From assembly GCF_009192945.1 (NCBI RefSeq), contig NZ_NSET01000047.1, forward strand, positions 1-64,000: 64,000 nucleotides of DNA. Reading direction: 5' to 3'. Positions within the stretch are counted from its first letter, which is position 1. Each line of letters opens with the position of its first letter. Origin of the DNA: Xanthomonas maliensis. GTDB lineage: Bacteria > Pseudomonadota > Gammaproteobacteria > Xanthomonadales > Xanthomonadaceae. The position numbers and the translations under genes were made by a program. Below are positions 1 through 6,929 of the stretch, piece by piece. Below the pieces are notes generated by a model. It had not been told where the DNA came from. It saw only the letters and a program-made list of their open reading frames with translations, and made no database searches.

Positions 1-588
1 GGTGGCCACCACCCCGGCGAGCAGCCCCGCCAGCGCCTCGCCCGCCTCCTTGGTCGCCGGCCGCCGGTCGGTCAGCTGGGTCAGCAGCCCGATCGACATG
101 CCGATGGCGCCAGCCGTGCCGATGTCCAGCCACGGCAGCTTCCACAACCCGGCCACGCCCGCAGCGGCCAGGCCGAACGCCAGCGTCTGCATGGTCTTGC
201 CGCGGCGCTCGGTTTCCCGATCCAGCCGCCGCAGCGCGGTATGTCCCTGGGCGATGCTCATGCGGCCGTTGGCCACGCTATCGGCGACGTAATCGGCCAC
301 GCTCAATTTGTAGAGGTCGTTCTCGCCCGGCGCCAGGCGAATGACCCGGGTGATATCGCTGGAGCCGATCGACTTGGTGGGGTCGCTGAAACTGAGGATG
401 ATGCCGGTGGGGTTGGACCAGGGCTCGCAGTCCAGGCCCAATTTTTGCGCCAGGGCGACAACTGCCGCTTCCAGCCGCTGCGCGGTGGTCCCGTACGAAT
501 GCAGGCGCCCGGCGATCTCCGAGACGAACGCGACACGCTGGGCATAGGTGGCAGTGGCCGAAGGCTGAACGACAGTGGCGGCGGACAT
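1..588 (-). CDS. ThrE-family threonine/serine exporter-like protein, N-terminal part (runs off window)
   Basis: I read this frame directly on the minus strand from an ATG at 588 to the window edge with no stop, giving 196 residues. The N-terminal half looks like the cytoplasmic domain of the ThrE/DUF1212 family: a GRLHSYGTTAQRLE helix, an LGLDCEPWSNPTGIILSFSD strand segment, a dipeptide-rich LAPGENDLYKL stretch and a following helix ending in LRRLDRE. The first hydrophobic segments begin around residue 140 (LAFGLAAAGVAGLWKLPW). Family members are inner-membrane amino-acid exporters, but many homologues are uncharacterised. It is divergent from the MCE operon. The rest of the membrane domain lies outside the window, so completeness cannot be judged. 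Confidence 0.7.
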   Translation of the reverse strand, partial: MSAATVVQPSATATYAQRVAFVSEIAGRLHSYGTTAQRLEAAVVALAQKLGLDCEPWSNPTGIILSFSDPTKSIGSSDITRVIRLAPGENDLYKLSVADYVADSVANGRMSIAQGHTALRRLDRETERRGKTMQTLAFGLAAAGVAGLWKLPWLDIGTAGAIGMSIGLLTQLTDRRPATKEAGEALAGLLAGVVAT

Positions 589-731
589 GCGGGGCGGGAT
601 CGGCCAGTGGAACGCCACGGGGGCGAGGCCGCCAGTGTATGCCGCTGCGGCCATTCCGGCGCGCCATCCGGTGTCCAGCATCATGCGCTCACGCGCGCCA
701 CTGTATGCTGGCGCGACCTATAGGCCGCCTC

Positions 732-1844
732 ATGATCAAATCGCAACCGCCTCGCCTAGAACAAGATCCGCAGGATCACGCCCAGGTGCGTCTCGCCGGC
801 AGTTGGGTGCTCGCCACCGCCCTGCCGCAGGCGGAGCTGCTGCAGGCCGTCCCCGATGGGGTGCGACGCATCGACGCGCGCGGCATCCAGCAACTGGATT
901 CGGCCGGCGTGCTGCAGTTGCTGCGCTTTGCCGGGCGCATGGGGCTGAAGGAAGACGCGATCGACTTCCGCGATGAACACCAGGCCCTGGTGTGCACCAT
1001 CGAGGAACTCAACGACGAGCGCCCCAAGCCCAAGCGCGATTACGGCTTCGTGGCGGCGTTGGATCGCCTTGGCCGGGCGACGCACCGGGTCGGTCAGGAC
1101 ATCCTGGAACTGAACAGCTTTCTGGGCGAGAACCTGGTCAAGATCATGCGACTGATCCACGAGCCGCGTCGCTTCCGCCTGACCTCGACCGTGCATCACA
1201 TGGAACAGGTCGGCCTGGACGCGGTGCCGCTGGTGGTGCTGCTGTCGTATCTGGTCGGTGCGGTGATCGCCTTTCTCGGCTCGACGATCCTGCGCGACTT
1301 CGGCGCAGAGATCTACGTGGTCGAGCTGGTCTCCATTGCCTTCCTGCGCGAATTTGCGGTGCTGTTGACCGCCATCGTGCTGGCTGGCCGCACCGCCAGC
1401 GCCTTCACTGCCCAGATCGGCGCGATGAAGTCGCGCGAGGAAGTGGATGCGATCCGCACGCTCGGCCTGGATCCGATCGACCTGCTGGTCATTCCGCGGC
1501 TGCTGGCCCTGATCGTCACCCTGCCGCTGCTGACCTTCATTGCGATGATCGCCGGCCTGGCCGGTGGCGTGACCGTGGGTGCATTCGATCTGGACATCCC
1601 GCCGCAGATGTATCTGGCACGCATGCACGAGACGATCCAGCTGCGTCACTTCCTGGTCGGCTTGTCCAAGGCGCCGCTGTTCGCGCTGGTGATCGGCCTG
1701 ATCGGCTGCCTGGAGGGACTCAAGGTCAGCGGTACCGCGCAATCGGTCGGCGAGCGCACGACCTCCTCGGTGGTACAGACGATTTCCCTGGTCATCATCC
1801 TCGATGCCATTGCGGCGTTGTGGTTCATGAAGATGGGGTGGTGA
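732..1844 (+). CDS. MlaE-type ABC transporter permease with N-terminal STAS-like domain
   Basis: This 370-residue inner-membrane permease belongs to an MCE lipid-transport system. Residues 1-100 form a soluble STAS-like domain (DARGIQQLDSAGVLQLLRFAG), and the permease follows from about 115. The MlaE signature is clear: LREFAVLLTAIVLAGRTASA, then QIGAMKSREEVDAIRTLGLD, which is the coupling region that contacts the ATPase, followed by several hydrophobic helices to the C terminus. E. coli MlaE lacks the STAS domain, but MlaB supplies one separately there, so the fusion probably replaces MlaB. I chose the ATG at 732 because homology begins just after it. The upstream frame is open but unconvincing. 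It heads a four-gene operon running to 4339. Confidence 0.88.
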   Translation: MIKSQPPRLEQDPQDHAQVRLAGSWVLATALPQAELLQAVPDGVRRIDARGIQQLDSAGVLQLLRFAGRMGLKEDAIDFRDEHQALVCTIEELNDERPKPKRDYGFVAALDRLGRATHRVGQDILELNSFLGENLVKIMRLIHEPRRFRLTSTVHHMEQVGLDAVPLVVLLSYLVGAVIAFLGSTILRDFGAEIYVVELVSIAFLREFAVLLTAIVLAGRTASAFTAQIGAMKSREEVDAIRTLGLDPIDLLVIPRLLALIVTLPLLTFIAMIAGLAGGVTVGAFDLDIPPQMYLARMHETIQLRHFLVGLSKAPLFALVIGLIGCLEGLKVSGTAQSVGERTTSSVVQTISLVIILDAIAALWFMKMGW

Positions 1845-1929
1845 TGGGAACGACCGTCGACAGCTACGACTCGCCGTTCGTGCACGCCAAACGTGCCGAC
1901 AGTGCCATGAGATTCGAGAGGAACCTGCG

Positions 1930-2769
1930 TTGAGCAATCCCGAATCCCAGATCCCGCCTCCCGAGACAGACGAGACCGACGACGACCAGTTGGCGATCTC
2001 CGTGCGCGGGCTCACCAACCGCTTCGGCAGCCAGACCGTGCACGAAGACCTGGACCTGGACGTGCGCCGCGGCGAGATCCTCGGCGTGGTCGGCGGCTCG
2101 GGCACCGGCAAGTCGGTGCTGATGCGCAGCATCCTGGGGCTGCGCGAACCCGATGCCGGCCGCATCCACGTGCTGGGCGCCGACGCGCGCTCGGGGCGTC
2201 TGGCCGACCGCCAGCACATTACCCGCAACACCGGCGTGCTGTTCCAGGATGGCGCGCTGTTCTCGTCGATGACGGTCGGCGAGAACGTGCAGGTTCCGTT
2301 GAAGGAACACCACGGCGAGTTTCCCGAGCGCTGGTATTTCGAGCTGGCGCTGCTGAAGATCAAATTGGCCGGCCTGCCCGCCGATGCACTGGACAAACTG
2401 CCCTCGCAGCTGTCCGGTGGCATGCGCAAGCGCGCCGGACTGGCGCGTGCGTTGGCGCTGGATCCGCCGCTGCTGTTCCTGGACGAACCGACCGCCGGCC
2501 TGGATCCGATCGGTGCGGCCGCGTTCGACCGCTTGATCCGCACCCTGCAGCAGGCGCTGGGCCTGACCGTGTTTCTGATCACCCACGACCTGGACACGCT
2601 CTACGCCATCTGCGATCGCATCGCGGTGCTGGCCGATCGCAAGGTGATCGCCAATGCGCCGCTGGCCGAGGTCGAGCACATCGATCACCCCTGGATCCAG
2701 GAATACTTCCACGGTCCGCGCGCGCGCGCTGCGCGCCAGGCCCGGACCGCCACCACCGAGACCGCCTGA
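1930..2769 (+). CDS. MlaF-type ABC transporter ATP-binding protein
   Basis: This 279-residue ATPase energises the MCE lipid transporter with the permease at 732. Walker A is GGSGTGKSV, the signature is LSGGMRKRAGLARAL, Walker B is LLFLDEPTAGLDP and the switch histidine is in ITHDLDTLY, all in order. The GGMRKR form of the signature is typical of MCE-associated ATPases. The start is a TTG at 1930 preceded by a GAGAGGAA ribosome-binding site; no ATG fits better. The first 20 residues are acidic and probably non-conserved. The gap to the MCE gene is 2 bases, indicating co-transcription. Confidence 0.9.
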   Translation: MSNPESQIPPPETDETDDDQLAISVRGLTNRFGSQTVHEDLDLDVRRGEILGVVGGSGTGKSVLMRSILGLREPDAGRIHVLGADARSGRLADRQHITRNTGVLFQDGALFSSMTVGENVQVPLKEHHGEFPERWYFELALLKIKLAGLPADALDKLPSQLSGGMRKRAGLARALALDPPLLFLDEPTAGLDPIGAAAFDRLIRTLQQALGLTVFLITHDLDTLYAICDRIAVLADRKVIANAPLAEVEHIDHPWIQEYFHGPRARAARQARTATTETA

Positions 2770-2771
2770 GC

Positions 2772-3698
2772 ATGGAAACCAAAGCCAATTACGTCCTGAT
2801 CGGCGCCTTCACCATCGTGGCGGGCCTGGCCCTGCTGCTGTTCGGGCTCTGGGCCGCCAAGTACTCCTCCGACCGCACCTGGCAGCAATACCGGGTGGTG
2901 TTCCGCGAGGCAGTGACCGGCCTGTCGGTCGGCAGCCCGGTGCAGTACAACGGCATCGCGGTCGGCTCGATCACCGAGCTGACGCTGGCGCCGAACGATC
3001 CGCGCCAGGTGGTCGCGCATGTGCGCGTCAATTCGACCACGCCGATCAAGAGCGACACCCGCGCCAAGCTGGCGATCACCAGCCTGACCGGCCCGTCGAT
3101 CATCCAGCTTTCCGGCGGCACCCCGGAGGCGCCGGCGCTGACCAGCATCGACAAGAGCGATGCGCCAATCATCCAGACCACCCCGTCGGCGCTGCAGAAC
3201 ATCACCGACACCGCCAATCGCATCGTCGAACGCCTGGACGAAGTGCTGTCGGACAAGAACGTGGCCAGCATCTCGGCCACGTTGCAGAACCTGGAGAAGA
3301 TCAGCGGCGGCATTGCCGACCGCGACCAGGGCATGCAGTCGTTGATCGTCAGCGCGCGCGATGCGGCGCGCAATCTCGATGCCACCCTGACCACCACCAA
3401 CGGCACCATCCAGCGGCTGGACCAGAATCTGGTCCAACAGTTGCCGGGGATCGTCAACAAGCTCGACGCCACCCTGGCCAAGCTGGATTCGGCCGCTGGC
3501 AATGCCGACAACATCCTTGGCGAGAATCGTGCCGCCATCAACAGCTTCGCCACCGACGGACTCGGCCAGCTCGGTCCGACGCTGACCGAGTTGCGTAGCC
3601 TGATCCGCGACCTGCGCCGGGTCAGCGACCGTCTGGACAACAATCCCGCGCGCTACCTGCTCGGTCGCGATGCCCCCAAGGAGTTCGAACCCAAATGA
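2772..3698 (+). CDS. MlaD-like MCE domain protein
   Basis: This 308-residue periplasmic substrate-binding component has one N-terminal membrane anchor (residues 7-30, hydrophobic around IVAGLALLLFGLW). An MCE/MlaD domain follows at about 37-115 with the typical TGLSVGSPVQYNGIAVGSI strand. The long C-terminal part (about 130-300) is helical, with repeated polar heptad-like segments and the words LDATL and LDQNL. Family knowledge says MCE proteins form hexameric rings that shuttle phospholipids between the membranes. It overlaps the lipoprotein gene by 4 bases (ATGA), so translation is probably coupled. Confidence 0.9.
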   Translation: METKANYVLIGAFTIVAGLALLLFGLWAAKYSSDRTWQQYRVVFREAVTGLSVGSPVQYNGIAVGSITELTLAPNDPRQVVAHVRVNSTTPIKSDTRAKLAITSLTGPSIIQLSGGTPEAPALTSIDKSDAPIIQTTPSALQNITDTANRIVERLDEVLSDKNVASISATLQNLEKISGGIADRDQGMQSLIVSARDAARNLDATLTTTNGTIQRLDQNLVQQLPGIVNKLDATLAKLDSAAGNADNILGENRAAINSFATDGLGQLGPTLTELRSLIRDLRRVSDRLDNNPARYLLGRDAPKEFEPK

Positions 3699-4339
3699 CC
3701 ACCTCGCGTCTGTTGCGTCCCCTGCTGTGCGTGTCGTTGTTGGCGCTGGGCGGCTGTTCGGTGCTTGCCGGCGGCGACCGTGCGCCGGCCACGATCTATG
3801 CGCCGACGGTGCGGGTCAACCCCAACCCGGCCTGGCCGCAGGTCAGCTGGCAGCTGTCGGTGATCAAGCCCACCGCCGCACGCGTGGTCGACAGCCCGCG
3901 CATCAATGTGCGCCCGACGCCAGGCGAGTTGCAGGTCTACCACGGCGTGAGCTGGGCCCAGCCGGCCACCGATATGCTGGAAGACAGCGTGGTGCGGGCG
4001 TTCGAGGACTCCGGCAAGATCGCCGCGGTCGCTCGCGTCGGCACCGGCATCCGCTCCGATTACAGGCTGGCGATCGACCTGCGCCGCTTCGAATCGGACT
4101 ATGCCGGCCAGACGCTGCCCTCGGCGACCATCGAGGTCAATGCCAAACTGCTGCATGCCTCCGATCAGCGCGTGGTCGCCTCGCGCACGTTCCTGGTCGC
4201 CCGGCCGGCCACTGCCACCGGCACAGCCGAGGTCGCGACGGCATTCGAACAGGCGCTGACGCAGATCACCACCGAGCTGGTGGGCTGGACCCTGGTCACC
4301 GGCCAACAAGACAGCCAGACCCAGCAACGCACACCGTAA
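3695..4339 (+). CDS. ABC-type transport auxiliary lipoprotein of the MCE operon
   Basis: This 214-residue predicted outer-membrane lipoprotein has a signal peptide of basic start, hydrophobic core and lipobox LGGC, with acylation at Cys21. The mature part resembles the ABC_trans_aux/PqiC-like family that accompanies MCE transporters without MlaC. Its conserved-looking patches are WPQVSWQLSVIKP near the start and IATTELVGW-like hydrophobic residues near the end. The role is inferred from family and operon position: an outer-membrane partner of the MCE assembly. No in-window partner resembles MlaC or MlaA. Confidence 0.8.
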   Translation: MTTSRLLRPLLCVSLLALGGCSVLAGGDRAPATIYAPTVRVNPNPAWPQVSWQLSVIKPTAARVVDSPRINVRPTPGELQVYHGVSWAQPATDMLEDSVVRAFEDSGKIAAVARVGTGIRSDYRLAIDLRRFESDYAGQTLPSATIEVNAKLLHASDQRVVASRTFLVARPATATGTAEVATAFEQALTQITTELVGWTLVTGQQDSQTQQRTP

Positions 4340-4559
4340 ATCGTGCACCGGGCCGTGACGTGTGCAGCCGGCACACGGCCTGGGGTTCACCCGTGCATTT
4401 CAGCGGAGGCCTTCCTTACCGAAGAGCCATCGGCGGCACGCGGGATCACGCGGGCAGCGCAATGCCGCCCCCGCAGGTATGCCATGCAGCAGCGACAGCG
4501 CGGAATCGTTCGCAACCGGGCGGAAACGACGGTCGGCACTGCCTGGGCCATGCGTCGGA

Positions 4560-5156
4560 TCAGCGCCCGGGCAGCGGCAGGATCTGGCGAAACGTCAGGT
4601 TGATCCGCTCGCCGACCGGGCGCGCGGTGCGCGGCAGCGCATGCTTGTACAGGCGCTGGGTGTGCCCGGCCATCAGCAGCAGATCCCCGTGTCCCAGCGT
4701 CAGCACGTGGCCGAGTGCAGGATCGTGCCGGTGCTTGAAGGCGAAACGACGCGCTGCGCCCAGGCTCAACGAGGCGATGATCGGCTGCGGCCCCAGCTCC
4801 GGCTCATCGTCGCTATGCCAGCCCATCGCATCGCGGCCGTCGCGATAACGGTTGAGCAAGACGCTGTTGTAGGCGCAGTCGGTTTCGGCGTGCAGCCGCG
4901 CGCGCAGCGGCAGCAACGCCTCCAGCCATGGACGTGGCACGAAGCGCGTGCCCGAATAGCGATAACTGGCCTCCGGATCGCCAATCCAGCAACTCAATCG
5001 CGGCGAATCGACCATCCGGCCGAACATGCGGATGCGATGGACCTCCCACGGCGCCTGCGCCTGCAGCGTGCACAACAAGGCATCGGCCTGATCGGCGGCC
5101 AACCAGCCCCGACACCAGCCAATCTGCGCTCCTGGCAATGCCACCGTCTCCTGCAT
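4560..5156 (-). CDS. AlkB-like 2-oxoglutarate/Fe(II) dioxygenase
   Basis: This 198-residue soluble protein belongs to the AlkB family, which oxidatively removes alkyl lesions from DNA or RNA bases. The iron ligands are visible: H114 and D116 in MGWHSDDEPELG, and H172 in KHALPRT. Arg184 and Arg190 in RINLTFR are in position to bind 2-oxoglutarate. The PRLSCWIGD and YRYSG segments match the nucleotide-recognition lid of short AlkB homologues (ALKBH2/3-like). The ATG at 5156 follows an otherwise empty stretch. It stands alone between an upstream MCE operon and the divergent ETF-QO gene. No Ada-type regulator is adjacent. Confidence 0.87.
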   Translation of the reverse strand: MQETVALPGAQIGWCRGWLAADQADALLCTLQAQAPWEVHRIRMFGRMVDSPRLSCWIGDPEASYRYSGTRFVPRPWLEALLPLRARLHAETDCAYNSVLLNRYRDGRDAMGWHSDDEPELGPQPIIASLSLGAARRFAFKHRHDPALGHVLTLGHGDLLLMAGHTQRLYKHALPRTARPVGERINLTFRQILPLPGR

Positions 5157-5272
5157 GGACGCACGCTAGCACGGGTCTTGCGCCACCAGCGTCACTGAAT
5201 CGGGCGGATTTGCCGCCATCACATCGAATCCCGGAAAATACCGGCAGCCATCGAGCCAACGGGAGCGGAACA

Positions 5273-6922
5273 ATGTCGGAAACGGGAGTCGGCGCAAGCG
5301 CGCCAGAGACGGTCGAACGCGACGTCATGGAGTACGACGTCGTCACCGTCGGTGCCGGTCCGGCCGGCCTGGCGTTCGCGATCCGGCTCAAGCAGCTCGA
5401 TCCTGGCATCAGCGTATGCGTGATCGAGAAGTCCAGCACCATCGGTGCACATATCCTGTCCGGCGCGGTGATCGAGCCGGGTCCGCTCGACGCGCTGCTG
5501 CCCGGTTGGCGCGACACTCCGCCGCCGATTTGCGTGCCGGCCAGCGAAGACGAGTTCTGGCTGCTCGGCAAGGACACCGCGCGCAAGTTCCCGATCGTGC
5601 CTCCGGGCATGCGCAACCACGGCAACTTCATCGTCAGCCTGGGCGCGATGTGCGCCTGGCTGGCGCCGCAGGCCGAGGCGCTAGGCGTGGAGATCTATCC
5701 CGGCTTTGCCGCCGCCGAGACCTTGCACGACGAGAGCGGCCAGGTGGTTGGCGTGCGCATCGGCGACATGGGCGTCGCCAAGGACGGCAGCCACAAGCCT
5801 GGCTATACCGCCGGCATCGACATTCGCGCCAAGGTCACCGTGCTGGCCGAAGGCGCGCGCGGCCATCTGACCAAGCGGCTGCTCAAGCGCTTCGAGCTGA
5901 CTGCCGGCGTCGATCCGCAGGCGTATTCGATCGGCATCAAGGAACTGTGGCAGGTACCGGAGGGCCGCGTGGTGCCGGGCAAGATCGTGCATACGCTGGG
6001 CTGGCCAGCGGACAACCGCACCTATGGCGGCAGCTTCCTGTATCACCTGGAAAACAACCAGATCGCGCTGGGCTATGTCAGTGGGCTGGATTACAGCGAC
6101 CCGCAGTACCAGCCCTGGGAAGCCTTCCAGCAATGGAAGAACCATCCACTGATCAAGCCGTTGCTGGAAGGCGGCAGCATTCTGTCGGCCGGCGCCCGCG
6201 CCATTGTGACCGGTGGCTGGCAATCGCTTCCCAAGGTGGAGATGCCCGGCGCACTGTTGATTGGCGACACCGCCGGTCTGCTCAACGTGCCCAAGATCAA
6301 GGGCACTCATCAGGCCATCCGCAGCGGCATGCTGGCGGCCGAACATTTGGTCCAGTCGCAGCTGGCACCGCAGGGTTTCGACGCGAAACTGCGCGCGTCC
6401 GACGCGATGGCCGAACTGAAGCAGGTGCGCAATATCAAGCCTGGCTTCAAGAAGGGCTTGTGGTTCGGCATGCTCAACGCCGCCTGGGAGACCGCGCTCA
6501 AGGGCGCCTCACCGTGGACGCTGAAGAACACCCCCGACTGGTCGGCCCTGCAGAAGATCGGCCAGTACGAGCAACCCAAGCGCGACTATGTGCAGCGCGA
6601 GCTGGCACCGCGCGACCGCCTGCAGGGCGTGTATTTCGCCGCCACCGAGCACGACGAAGACCAACCAGTGCACTTGCACGTGCTCGACACCGACATCTGC
6701 GCGACCCGCTGCGTGCAGGAATACGACAACCCGTGCACGCGCTTCTGCCCGGCCAATGTCTACGAGATGGTGGCCGACTCCGCCAGCCCGTCCGGCAAGC
6801 GGCTGCAGATCAACGCCGCCAACTGCGTGCACTGCAAGACCTGCGACATCAAGGACCCGTACGAGATCATCAACTGGGTGACCCCGGAGGGTGGTTCCGG
6901 GCCGAACTACCAGAACTTGTAA
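5273..6922 (+). CDS. Electron transfer flavoprotein-ubiquinone oxidoreductase
   Basis: This 549-residue membrane-associated enzyme passes electrons from reduced ETF to ubiquinone. The FAD-binding motif GAGPAGLAF lies near residues 27-35. The quinone/FAD domain is uninterrupted, and a C-terminal 4Fe-4S ferredoxin domain is present, with cysteines at about 492 (FCPANVY), 518, 521 and 524 (CVHCKTCDIKDP). The length matches the usual 550 or so. I chose the ATG at 5273 because it follows the GGGAGCGG ribosome-binding site and fits the family start. Its partner ETF genes lie 13 kb away at 19644-21334, a natural functional link. Confidence 0.95.
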   Translation: MSETGVGASAPETVERDVMEYDVVTVGAGPAGLAFAIRLKQLDPGISVCVIEKSSTIGAHILSGAVIEPGPLDALLPGWRDTPPPICVPASEDEFWLLGKDTARKFPIVPPGMRNHGNFIVSLGAMCAWLAPQAEALGVEIYPGFAAAETLHDESGQVVGVRIGDMGVAKDGSHKPGYTAGIDIRAKVTVLAEGARGHLTKRLLKRFELTAGVDPQAYSIGIKELWQVPEGRVVPGKIVHTLGWPADNRTYGGSFLYHLENNQIALGYVSGLDYSDPQYQPWEAFQQWKNHPLIKPLLEGGSILSAGARAIVTGGWQSLPKVEMPGALLIGDTAGLLNVPKIKGTHQAIRSGMLAAEHLVQSQLAPQGFDAKLRASDAMAELKQVRNIKPGFKKGLWFGMLNAAWETALKGASPWTLKNTPDWSALQKIGQYEQPKRDYVQRELAPRDRLQGVYFAATEHDEDQPVHLHVLDTDICATRCVQEYDNPCTRFCPANVYEMVADSASPSGKRLQINAANCVHCKTCDIKDPYEIINWVTPEGGSGPNYQNL

Positions 6923-6929
6923 GCACTTG

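Noticed and set aside
756-2597. Long minus-strand open frame opposite the MCE permease and ATPase genes
   Set aside because: High-GC antisense shadow; no family-like motifs, while the plus-strand genes have clear Walker and MlaE motifs.
4351-4380. GGCCGTG/CACGGCC inverted repeat after the lipoprotein gene
   Set aside because: Short stem, long loop and no T tract; not convincing as a terminator.
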